Assembly (NCBI GenBank): GCA_902812335.1
Contig: CADDZL010000002.1
Location: forward strand, 1-47,355
DNA: 47,355 nucleotides
Source of the DNA: Chloroflexota bacterium
GTDB taxonomy: Bacteria; Chloroflexota; Anaerolineae; DSLN01
Direction of reading: 5' to 3'
The stretch's first letter is position 1; the number at the start of each line of letters is the position of its first letter. Both the position numbers and the translations under genes were made by a program. The notes beneath the pieces were generated by a model that was given only the letters and a program-made list of their open reading frames with translations, was not told the DNA's origin and did no database searches. Positions 10,812 to 24,419 of the stretch are shown piece by piece.

Positions 10812-12596
10812 TTACTCCACCTTTTGCTTGACGATGAACTCGATGATGTCACCCACTTTGATACTGTCGAAGCCTTCAAGGCCAACCCCACACTCAAAGC
10901 CGGCCCGCACCTCGCGTACATCTTCGGTGAAGCGCTTGAGCGAAGCTACGGCCCCGGTGTGCAGCACTTTGCCGTCACGTATGACCCGGGCCTGAGCGTT
11001 GCGCTGGGCTGTGCCCTGGCTCACGACGCAGCCGGCCACATGGCCGACCTTGGGGATGCGAAACACCTGCCGCACCTCAGCCCGACCCACAACGACATCC
11101 TCATAGGTCGGCTCAAGCAGGCCGGTCAATGCCTTGTCCACGTCATCAACCAACTTATAGATGATGTCATAGAGGCGGATGTCCACGCCTTCGGCCTCAG
11201 CCAGCCGGCGCGCAGGCTCATCCACCTGTACCGAGAAGCCAATGACGATGGCGTGCGAGGCTGCTGCCAGCATCACATCCGACTCGCTGATATTGCCGGT
11301 CTCCTGATGGAGGATGTTGATCTTCAGCCCTTCGCGCTCCAGTTTCGTAAGCGAGTTGACAATCGGCTCCAGCGACCCCTGCACATCTGCCTTGATAATC
11401 AGGTTCAACTCCCTGGCTTGGCCCGTTTTGAAGCGGGCATAGAAGTCATCCAGAGTCATAGCGCGCGCCGTATCGGCACCTCGCTGATGAGCTTCGACGC
11501 GCTCAGCAATCAGGGCGCGCGCGGCATGGTCGTCGGCGACTACTTCGAAGGACTCGCCTGCGGCAGGCACACCGGATAATCCAAGCACCGCCACCGGCAT
11601 TGAGGGCCCCGCGGCCTTGACCGCCTGGCCGTGCTCATCCAGCATCGCCCGCACCCGGCCAGCTTTGTCACCCACAGCCACAACGTCGCCTACGTGCAGT
11701 GTTCCATTCTGGACAAGCAACGTCGCCACCGGCCCCCGCGTTTTATCCAGTTCGGCCTCGATCACGGTACCCAGCGCCGGCCGGTTCGGGTTGGCGCGGA
11801 TGTCCATCTCGTCGGCGATCAGCAGGATCGCCTCCAGCAGGTCCTCGATCCCCTTCTTCTGCTTGGCCGATACCGGCACGACCAGTGTATCGCCCCCCCA
11901 ATCATCCGGCACCAGGCCGACATCGGCCAATTGCTGTTTGACCAGGTCCGGATTGGCGTTGGGCTTATCTATCTTGTTAAGAGCAACCAGGATGGGCACA
12001 TGGGCCGCCCTGGCATGCGAGATCGCTTCTCGCGTCTGCGGCATGACACCGTCATCGGCGGCAACGACCAAGACGGCAATGTCGGTCGCCTGTGCCCCCC
12101 GGGCACGCATCGCGGTGAAGGCCTCGTGACCGGGCGTGTCGAGAAAGGTGATCTTGCGCCCATTGTGCACTACCTGATAAGCGCCGATGTGTTGAGTGAT
12201 CCCCCCAACCTCACCTCCGGCAACGTCGGTGCGACGAATAGCATCCAGCAAGGATGTTTTGCCATGATCCACATGGCCCATCACCGTGACAACCGGCGGT
12301 CGAGGCCGCAGCGCCTTCGGGTCCTCACCTTGAACCAGCCGCTTCCAGGCAGGAACTTCGGGCTCTTCGACCTTCGCGGCCTCCGGCGGCGTCTCGGGGC
12401 GGGCATCGAAGCCCATTTCCTCGACAACGACGGCTGCCGTGTCATAGTCAATCTGTTGGTTAATGTTCGCCATGATCCCGTTGGCCATCAACTCCTTGAT
12501 GACGTCAATAGGACTGGCCTTAATGAGCGCTGCCAGCTCACGCACGGTCAAGAAACTGGGAAGCTCAACGACCCTGCGTTCTTTCACTTCTGCCAT
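10812..12596 (-). CDS. infB: Translation initiation factor IF-2 (short form)
   Basis: 594 residues, much shorter than the E. coli protein because the long charged N-terminal region is missing, as is common outside Proteobacteria. One IF2-N domain (VRELAALIKASPIDVIKEL) precedes the GTPase: GHVDHGKTSLLD (G1), GGITQHIGAY (G2), DTPGHEAF (G3), NKIDK (G4), SAKQKKG (G5), then domains II to IV ending at KVGDIIEFIVKQKVE. It delivers initiator tRNA to the 30S subunit. The ribosome site AAAGGAGG before ATG 12596 is near perfect. Confidence 0.97.
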   Translation of the reverse strand: MAEVKERRVVELPSFLTVRELAALIKASPIDVIKELMANGIMANINQQIDYDTAAVVVEEMGFDARPETPPEAAKVEEPEVPAWKRLVQGEDPKALRPRPPVVTVMGHVDHGKTSLLDAIRRTDVAGGEVGGITQHIGAYQVVHNGRKITFLDTPGHEAFTAMRARGAQATDIAVLVVAADDGVMPQTREAISHARAAHVPILVALNKIDKPNANPDLVKQQLADVGLVPDDWGGDTLVVPVSAKQKKGIEDLLEAILLIADEMDIRANPNRPALGTVIEAELDKTRGPVATLLVQNGTLHVGDVVAVGDKAGRVRAMLDEHGQAVKAAGPSMPVAVLGLSGVPAAGESFEVVADDHAARALIAERVEAHQRGADTARAMTLDDFYARFKTGQARELNLIIKADVQGSLEPIVNSLTKLEREGLKINILHQETGNISESDVMLAAASHAIVIGFSVQVDEPARRLAEAEGVDIRLYDIIYKLVDDVDKALTGLLEPTYEDVVVGRAEVRQVFRIPKVGHVAGCVVSQGTAQRNAQARVIRDGKVLHTGAVASLKRFTEDVREVRAGFECGVGLEGFDSIKVGDIIEFIVKQKVE

Positions 12597-12615
12597 ACGC
12601 TCCTCCTTTCCTAGC

Positions 12616-12643
12616 TATCAGCTCTCAGCGTTCCGCTCTCAGC
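12616..12643. repeat. Tandem heptamer repeat upstream of infB
   Basis: Four adjacent 7-base units: TATCAGC, TCTCAGC, GTTCCGC, TCTCAGC. It matches the unit set at 8502-8529. It lies in the 94-base spacer between ylxR and infB, just upstream of the infB ribosome site on the minus strand. Confidence 0.7.
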
Positions 12644-12690
12644 CCCTCCCTGCCGCCACCGCCCGGCGCGAGGGCTGGCCGCTGATCGCT

Positions 12691-12960
12691 TCACATGATT
12701 CTGGCTATATAATCGTGCAGTATCTGCTTCTCCTCGGCGTTGAGCGCCGTCTTAAGCGCCCGGTCGAGGGCACCGCCTCGCAGAGCCATCTCCCAGCACT
12801 CAACGCGCCGGCAAAGATATGCGCCCCGACCCGGCAATTTGCCGCTCTCGTCCACTTGAACACCAGCATCATGCGCACGCACAAGCCGAATCAGCTCCCG
12901 CTTGGGCTGGACCCGGCCGCAGGCGACGCATGTGCGCTGCGGGATGTGTTTGGGTGACAC
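12691..12960 (-). CDS. ylxR: YlxR family RNA-binding protein (DUF448, RnpM-like)
   Basis: 89 residues. Family motifs PQRTCVACGR near the start and GRGAYLC plus a C-terminal helix are clear. YlxR (renamed RnpM in Bacillus, where it modulates RNase P) is always found between nusA and infB, as here. GTG start at 12960, 18 bases after nusA. Function here rests on family membership and position. Confidence 0.9.
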   Translation of the reverse strand: MSPKHIPQRTCVACGRVQPKRELIRLVRAHDAGVQVDESGKLPGRGAYLCRRVECWEMALRGGALDRALKTALNAEEKQILHDYIARIM

Positions 12961-12978
12961 CTCTCACACCACCAACAA

Positions 12979-14865
12979 CTATTCTAGCTCGACGTCGAGA
13001 TCCTCCCATTCACCCCGGCGGCCCGGCTTGCGTTCGCGCTTGGCGACGACCCGGCCCAGATTCTCGTCGAATACGAACTGCCGGCCCTTCTTCTTGGCCT
13101 TCTTGCCCTTCTTGGCGGGCAACCCTTCACTGCCTTCTTCGCGGGTGAACGCCATGACGAAATCCGTCACCGGTTCCAGCAGCGGCGGGCCAGGCTCGAC
13201 TTCGGCACCGGGCTCCGCTGAGATCACTTCAACAGCGGGTTCCGGCACAACCTCAGCCGCCGGCTCCGGCACAGCTTCGGCCACCGCTTCTGGCGGCGGT
13301 GCGCCTGCGCCTGCTTCGCCCCCCGGTGCGGCGACCGGGCCACCCAGCAGTTCCAGCAGTTGCTCACGCGATTCCGGCATCGTCAGTTGTGCCAGCCTGG
13401 CTTTGATATCGGCCAATTCCTCCGGCCCAACGCCATCCAGCGTCAGTAATTCGGCCTCATCCAGCGCCAGCCGCTCCATCAGAGCGCCCACGGTAGTTAT
13501 CCCGGCCGCGGTGAAGGCCGCCTGTAGACGCACCGCGAGATCCAGCATGTCAAGCGGCATCTCGAAGGCGAGGGCCGGTACTTTCGCCCGAGCTGCCGCC
13601 CGCGCTTCCTTGCGTCGCTGCCGTTCGGCTTCGCGTCTGGCAAGGAGGGTATTCTCGACCAGGTTGACGATGCGGTTGAGGGCCTGGTAGTCCTCGCCGT
13701 TGAGCGGCCGATCGGAGGATTTCTTGCTCAGGGCCGTCTGCGCCTGGGCCACTGCTTCGGCGTATTGCTCCGCCAACTCAGCGAACTCGGGTCGAGCCAT
13801 GCGTGCCACTGCCTCAGTGGCAGCTTCGGTCAGGCTCTTGATGTCAATGCGCCAACCGGTCAGTTTGGCCGCCAGGCGAGCGTTTTGCCCCTCGCGGCCG
13901 ATCGCCAGCGAAAGCTGGTCATCGGGCACCACCACAAGGGCCGTCCGGCCCTCGACCGGGTCGTCGTCCAGAAACACGCTGTTCACTCGCGCTGGTGAAA
14001 GCGCCTTGGCGATGAACGTCGCCTGGTCCGGATTCCACGCGATCACATCGATCTTCTCGTCATTCAACTCCTTGACGAGCGACTGAATGCGCACGCCCCG
14101 CAGGCCGACGCAGGCTCCGACCGGGTCCACACCTTCCTGAAGCGCGGCGACAGCGACCTTCGAGCGCTGCCCGGCTTCGCGGGCAATAGACTTGATCTCG
14201 ACCGCGCCGTTGTAGATCTCCGGCACCTCGTATTCCAGCAAGCGCCGCAGCATGTTGCGATGGTTGCGCGACACGATGATCTGCGGGCCCCGACTGCTTC
14301 TGCGCACTTCGACAATGTACACACGCAGTTTGTCATGGGGCTTGTAGCGCTCACCCGGCACCTGCTGGTTGCGCGGCATGATCGCCTCCGTGCGACCCAG
14401 GCTGATGGTCACCGCCTGTGCTGTCACGCTTTGCACTGTACCGTTGACGATCTCACCAACGCGGTCACTGTAGTCATCGAACAGCTTCTCGCGTTCGGCT
14501 TCGCGCACCTTCTGCAGGATGACCTGCTTGGCCGTCTGGGCCGCAATGCGCCCGAACTCGGCAGGTGTGCTCTCGACCATGATCGTCTGGCCTAGTTCAG
14601 CCTTGCCGTCCAACCGGTGCGCCTCCTCGAGAGCGACCTCGGTCTTGTCGTCCTGGACCATCTCAACGACCTCTTTCTCGACATAGACGCGGGCTTGGCC
14701 GCTGATCGGATCGATCTTGGCCTCAACCTTTTGGGCGTTGCTGACGTTCATATTGCGCCGGTAGGCAGACACCAGCGCCTGCTGCAGCGCCTCCAGGACG
14801 ACGTCCTTCGGCAGGTGACGTGACTCACATATTTCGTTGAAGGCTAGCATGAACTCGCTTTTCAT
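12979..14865 (-). CDS. nusA: Transcription elongation/termination factor NusA
   Basis: 628 residues, longer than most NusA. The N-terminal RNAP-binding domain (residues 1-130) leads to an S1 domain (GEIVNGTVQSVTAQAVTISL), then KH1 and KH2 (GACVGLRGVRIQSLVKEL, VVPDDQLSLAIGREGQNARL). A helix-hairpin-helix-like segment (LTLDGVGPEELADIKARL) is followed by an acidic, Ala/Pro/Glu-rich linker and a basic C-terminal tail, which together account for the extra length. NusA modulates pausing, termination and antitermination. First gene of the minus-strand operon; the usual upstream partner rimP is absent. Confidence 0.96.
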   Translation of the reverse strand: MKSEFMLAFNEICESRHLPKDVVLEALQQALVSAYRRNMNVSNAQKVEAKIDPISGQARVYVEKEVVEMVQDDKTEVALEEAHRLDGKAELGQTIMVESTPAEFGRIAAQTAKQVILQKVREAEREKLFDDYSDRVGEIVNGTVQSVTAQAVTISLGRTEAIMPRNQQVPGERYKPHDKLRVYIVEVRRSSRGPQIIVSRNHRNMLRRLLEYEVPEIYNGAVEIKSIAREAGQRSKVAVAALQEGVDPVGACVGLRGVRIQSLVKELNDEKIDVIAWNPDQATFIAKALSPARVNSVFLDDDPVEGRTALVVVPDDQLSLAIGREGQNARLAAKLTGWRIDIKSLTEAATEAVARMARPEFAELAEQYAEAVAQAQTALSKKSSDRPLNGEDYQALNRIVNLVENTLLARREAERQRRKEARAAARAKVPALAFEMPLDMLDLAVRLQAAFTAAGITTVGALMERLALDEAELLTLDGVGPEELADIKARLAQLTMPESREQLLELLGGPVAAPGGEAGAGAPPPEAVAEAVPEPAAEVVPEPAVEVISAEPGAEVEPGPPLLEPVTDFVMAFTREEGSEGLPAKKGKKAKKKGRQFVFDENLGRVVAKRERKPGRRGEWEDLDVELE

Positions 14866-14958
14866 CGTCCGTGCTGGTCCTCCGCTCCTCTGGCCTGGGC
14901 CTTGCCGCAGGCCACCGCACGCGCCCGCCCCTGGCAGGCGCTTCCCCTATACATAACA

Positions 14959-14983
14959 GAAAAGTGGGGGCTTCCCACTTTTC
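14959..14983 (-). terminator. Terminator-like hairpin in the nusA leader
   Basis: Perfect 10-base inverted repeat GAAAAGTGGG (14959-14968) and CCCACTTTTC (14974-14983) around a 5-base loop. The A-rich/T-rich stem base gives it the look of an intrinsic terminator in either direction. No gene ends here: nusA is transcribed away to the left and the glycosyltransferase to the right. It lies downstream of the nusA promoter at 15020-15048, so it is best read as a leader attenuator candidate. Confidence 0.6.
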
Positions 14984-15019
14984 CCAACATCCACTATCCA
15001 ACTGACGCAAACCGCTGTT

Positions 15020-15048
15020 ATTATACCACGATGGGGTGCATTAGACAA
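15020..15048 (-). promoter_or_regulatory. sigma70-type promoter for the nusA operon
   Basis: On the minus strand, TTGTCT (15048-15043), 17-base spacer, TATAAT (15025-15020). Predicted start near 15013 gives a leader of roughly 150 bases before the nusA ATG at 14865, including the hairpin at 14959-14983. Confidence 0.75.
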
Positions 15049-15080
15049 GAGCGATTTTCAAGAACGACGTAAAGCTGGTG

Positions 15081-15086
15081 TACAAT
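15081..15086 (+). promoter_or_regulatory. -10 element for a probably leaderless glycosyltransferase mRNA
   Basis: TACAAT at 15081-15086 ends 6 bases before ATG 15093, so transcription would start at or next to the start codon. The upstream hexamer TTCAAG at about 18 bases is only a weak -35. No ribosome site precedes ATG 15093, which fits a leaderless transcript. Confidence 0.5.
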
Positions 15087-15092
15087 CTGGGT

Positions 15093-16202
15093 ATGCGCAT
15101 CTGGCTGATCGAACCGTACTTCACCGGCTCTCACGCTGCCTGGGCCGAGGGTTACAGGCAACACAGCCGCCACCAGGTCAGCTTGTTTCGGCTTGCAGGC
15201 GCCTTCTGGAAATGGCGGATGCACGGCGCTGCAGTGACATTGGCGCGGCTGGTGCGCGAGCGAGACGAGGAACCTGACCTGTTGCTGGTGACCGACATGC
15301 TCAACCTGCCGACCTTTCTGGGCTTATCGCGTGACCGGTTGAGCCGGCTGCCGGTGGCACTGTACTTCCACGAGAACCAATTAACCTATCCCTTACAGCC
15401 TGGGGAGAAGCGCGATCTGACCTATGGTTTCATCAACTTCACCAGTGCGCTGGCTGCCGACCGTGTGTTCTTCAACTCGCGCTACCATCTGGAGAGCTTC
15501 TTCCAGGAATTGCCCCGCCTGCTCAAGCATTTTCCGGATCACAACGAACTGTGGACTGTGGCGGCCATTCGCGCCAAGAGCCAGGTGCTGCCGGTGGGCG
15601 TAGACTTGCGCCGCCTCGATCGGGGAGATACCCAGGAGAGCCGGCATGAGCCGGCTGGAAAGTCTGCCCCACTGATCCTGTGGAACCAGCGCTGGGAATA
15701 CGACAAGAACCCGGCTGAGTTCTTCCGGGCGCTCTATGTGCTGGCGGAGCGGGGGCTGGATTTCCAGGTCGCGCTATGCGGTCAGAATTATCGTCTGGTC
15801 CCAACCGAATTCGAAGAGGCGCGACAGCGGTTAGGCCATCGGATCGCGCAGTACGGCTATGTCAATGACGATGACTATGCGAAAGTTCTGTGGCGGACGG
15901 ATATCGTCGTCAGCACCGCCCTGCACGAGTTCTTCGGTGTAGCCCTGGTTGAGGCGCTCTACTGCGGCGCTTTCCCTGTCCTCCCCCACCGACTGACTTA
16001 TCCCGATCTCCTGCCAGCCACCGTGCACAGCCTATGCCTGTACACGGACTTCGATGGCCTGGTTGAGCGCCTGGCCTGGGCACTCACGCATATCGAAGAG
16101 GCCCGCGCCATATCCTTGCGTGAGGTAGCCGCTGGCTATGACTGGGCTGTACTCGCCCCCCTCTATGACGCGGCCCTGGCCGAGGTGGCATGCTCAAGCT
16201 AG
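15093..16202 (+). CDS. DUF3524/GT4-type glycosyltransferase, GTDC1 (tRNA-queuosine mannosyltransferase)-like
   Basis: 369 residues. The N-terminal part (IEPYFTGSHAAWAEGY, WKWRMHGAAVTLA, YFHENQLTYPLQPGEKRD, VFFNSRYHLESFF) is the DUF3524 domain, and matches recalled vertebrate GTDC1 motif by motif. The C-terminal GT-B donor domain has WNQRWEYDKNPAEFF, GYVNDDDYAKVL and STALHEFFGVALVEALYCG, the retaining E-x7-E type site. GTDC1 (QTMAN) is established as the enzyme that mannosylates queuosine-34 of cytosolic tRNA-Asp. That the bacterial protein acts on tRNA queuosine is inference, helped by queF and yhhQ 12 kb away. ATG 15093 is chosen over GTG 15078, which lies before the -10 box. Its end overlaps the convergent cold-shock gene by 9 bases. 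Confidence 0.85.
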   Translation: MRIWLIEPYFTGSHAAWAEGYRQHSRHQVSLFRLAGAFWKWRMHGAAVTLARLVRERDEEPDLLLVTDMLNLPTFLGLSRDRLSRLPVALYFHENQLTYPLQPGEKRDLTYGFINFTSALAADRVFFNSRYHLESFFQELPRLLKHFPDHNELWTVAAIRAKSQVLPVGVDLRRLDRGDTQESRHEPAGKSAPLILWNQRWEYDKNPAEFFRALYVLAERGLDFQVALCGQNYRLVPTEFEEARQRLGHRIAQYGYVNDDDYAKVLWRTDIVVSTALHEFFGVALVEALYCGAFPVLPHRLTYPDLLPATVHSLCLYTDFDGLVERLAWALTHIEEARAISLREVAAGYDWAVLAPLYDAALAEVACSS

Positions 16203-16619
16203 GTCATCTTCCCCATCGCCGCCACCAGCCTCACCCTCCTCTTCTTCACTCAGAGGCGCTGGACCGGCCAGGGTGACCCCGACAGCTTTGGGTTTACTGC
16301 CGGGCGTTGCCTCGATTTCAAAGGTGACCGGCGTGCCCTCTTTCAGATAAGCTGGGCCGGGCGGCAGGACACCGGTGCGGTGGAAGAAAATCTCCTCGCC
16401 GTCGGAGCGAATAATGAAGCCGTAGCCTTTCTCCGAGCTGTACCATTTGATACGGCCCAGCCAACGCCCCGTTAACGGGTCACGCTGGCGGTCGGCGGGG
16501 CAGAGTTCCGGTTTGACGAGCGGTTGCCCGGCTTCGGCAGCCTGGCGCTGTTCGGTTACAGTCCAGATGAATGACCGCCCGCACACTGAGCAGGTGACAA
16601 GTGTATCGCGATAAGGCAC
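16194..16619 (-). CDS. Zinc-ribbon plus cold-shock domain protein
   Basis: 141 residues. Residues 8-50 form a degenerate zinc-ribbon (CSVCG at 9-13 and a later LCPADR in place of the usual CxxC pair). Residues 53-115 are a cold-shock domain with RNP1-like KGYGFI and IFFHRTGV. A tail of about 25 acidic residues (Glu/Gly/Asp) ends the protein. Cold-shock domains bind single-stranded nucleic acid and act as RNA chaperones. GTG start at 16619 is supported by AGGAGG five bases upstream. Role in the cell is not known. Confidence 0.88.
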   Translation of the reverse strand: MPYRDTLVTCSVCGRSFIWTVTEQRQAAEAGQPLVKPELCPADRQRDPLTGRWLGRIKWYSSEKGYGFIIRSDGEEIFFHRTGVLPPGPAYLKEGTPVTFEIEATPGSKPKAVGVTLAGPAPLSEEEEGEAGGGDGEDDLA

Positions 16620-16700
16620 GGCTTCCTCCTTACTTCCGCTATGCGGCCCGCCGGTTAGATGTGGGTCGGCCTTTCCAGGCTGCCCCCGCCGGGCCGATGG

Positions 16701-19136
<2,436 letters not shown>

Positions 19137-19204
19137 CGGTCTATACCCCCGGTCTCGCAGTGGTTCTGGACACAGATATACGGGGGACCCAGCCCCGGCT
19201 TCAG

Positions 19205-19233
19205 ATTCTAGCAGGGATCGGCATACCGGTCAA
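19205..19233 (-). promoter_or_regulatory. sigma70-type promoter for gyrA
   Basis: On the minus strand, TTGACC (19233-19228), 17-base spacer, TAGAAT (19210-19205). Predicted start near 19198, a leader of about 60 bases before ATG 19136. Confidence 0.7.
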
Positions 19234-19329
19234 ACATTTGTTCGATTTATGCGCCGAAAGAAGCGGAGTACGGGGATGGGGAGGGAGGCGGATTGACAGA
19301 CGAGAGCGGATAGGCAAGGAGAGAAGCCC

Positions 19330-19431
19330 ATGCCAGACACCAGACTCTCTGTGGCCCAGGAAAAGGGCCAGGTGACGATACCCAGCCCGATCTGCAAGCA
19401 GAAAGGGCGGAAGTGAGGTCAGAGAGTTTAG
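19330..19431 (+). pseudogene. Remnant of an AbrB/MazE-type antitoxin gene
   Basis: ATG 19330, with AAGGAG 8 bases upstream, opens a 28-residue frame whose core EKGQVTIPSPI is the swapped-hairpin signature of AbrB/SpoVT/MazE DNA-binding antitoxins (usual form SEKGQVTIPKxIR). The frame stops at TGA 19414-19416; reading past it gives GQRV, the expected continuation, then TAG at 19429-19431. The stop occupies the place of a basic residue in the family, so this looks like a gene broken by a point mutation and then truncated. No toxin gene follows. It is the only gene-like content in the 366-base gap 19137-19502 apart from the gyrA promoter. Confidence 0.5.
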
Positions 19432-19502
19432 ACCTCTATACAGAGATTAGCAGGTCGTCTGCCCACCATTAGCGGTCTGCGGCGGGCGGTTGCCCAGCGC
19501 GT

Positions 19503-19835
19503 CTAGGCAGGCGGGGACGGGTGGTGGAGCGGGCAGGGGCACAGCTCGCGCAGCATATCCCAGGAGTAGATACCGTAGCGATGCCCATCGCCCCAGATAA
19601 CTTGCAGAGCGTAATTGCCCACCAGTTCGACCGAGGTCACGTGGGTGTCAAAGGCCGGCAATATGCGCAGCGGATCGGGGTCCTCACGCAGCGCTTTGCA
19701 CTCGGCACAGGGGCAATGCGCCCGCAGATAGTCGAAGGGGTAGGCACTCTCGTGCCCATCGCTCCAACTGATGCGCAGTTCGCTTCGGGTGCGGTCGAGG
19801 ACGATGTTAGTCGGGCGAATGCGGGTGGATGACAT
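19503..19835 (-). CDS. DUF971 domain protein (GBBH-like N-terminal domain)
   Basis: 110 residues. Full-length match to the DUF971 fold: SELRISWSDGHESAYPFDYLRA at the front (the strand-turn of the family), CPCAEC in the middle and WGDGHRYGIYSWDMLRELCPC at the end. In gamma-butyrobetaine hydroxylases the same domain binds zinc; free-standing copies occur near Fe-S/Mrp proteins, role unknown. ATG 19835 lies 6 bases after a large hairpin that separates it from rpoC. Confidence 0.85.
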   Translation of the reverse strand: MSSTRIRPTNIVLDRTRSELRISWSDGHESAYPFDYLRAHCPCAECKALREDPDPLRILPAFDTHVTSVELVGNYALQVIWGDGHRYGIYSWDMLRELCPCPLHHPSPPA

Positions 19836-19840
19836 AGAAC

Positions 19841-19882
19841 AGTGGGCAGCCGGCAGTAACTGCCTGCCGCCGGCTGCCCACT
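19841..19882 (-). terminator. Large hairpin between rpoC and the DUF971 gene
   Basis: Inverted repeat AGTGGGCAGCCGGCAG (19841-19856) against 19864-19882, with a 3-base bulge. It follows the rpoC stop and immediately precedes the DUF971 start on the minus strand. There is no clean T-run, so it may be a weak terminator, an mRNA-stability element or a folded repeat of the local GTGGGCA heptamer type. Confidence 0.5.
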
Positions 19883-19893
19883 ACCCACTGGGG

Positions 19894-24162
<4,269 letters not shown>

Positions 24163-24358
24163 TTGAACTCCTCCTCGCGGACTGCTGCTCGGCTCTTAGC
24201 CGGGTGGGTGTGAATCCACTTTGCGGCATTCAGAGTGTGGCGTCCAATAATGTCCAATAAAACGACAAAATGATCCTAAGACAAACGTATCCGGCGTCTG
24301 AAAGCTGAGCTTTTCAGCGCTGGCTCCGTATGTCGCGGACCTGCTCCATTTGGAGCTA
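24163..24358 (-). promoter_or_regulatory. Long rpoC leader with hairpin and repeated TTATTGGAC word
   Basis: About 190 bases separate the predicted start of transcription from ATG 24162. The leader holds a near-perfect hairpin (CTGAAAAGCT against AGCTTTCAG, around 24296-24316) and two direct copies of TTATTGGAC within 24240-24260. No open frame in it resembles a gene. A regulatory role is inference. Confidence 0.4.
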
Positions 24359-24386
24359 ATTATAGCCCGTTGGCCGGATTTGTCAA
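24359..24386 (-). promoter_or_regulatory. Consensus sigma70-type promoter for rpoC
   Basis: On the minus strand, TTGACA (24386-24381), 16-base spacer, TATAAT (24364-24359): both hexamers are exact consensus. Predicted start near 24352. Confidence 0.82.
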
Positions 24387-24419
24387 GGGCAGCGAACCTT
24401 AAATCGGGCTCACAGGAGA

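Noticed and set aside
10461-11579. 372-codon open frame on the plus strand
   Set aside because: Antisense of rbfA and infB; no recognisable domain.
12955-12972. GTGA-N6-TCAC palindrome at the ylxR start
   Set aside because: Only 4-base arms, inside an operon with no promoter there; probably chance, unlike the two sites at 33291 and 37744.
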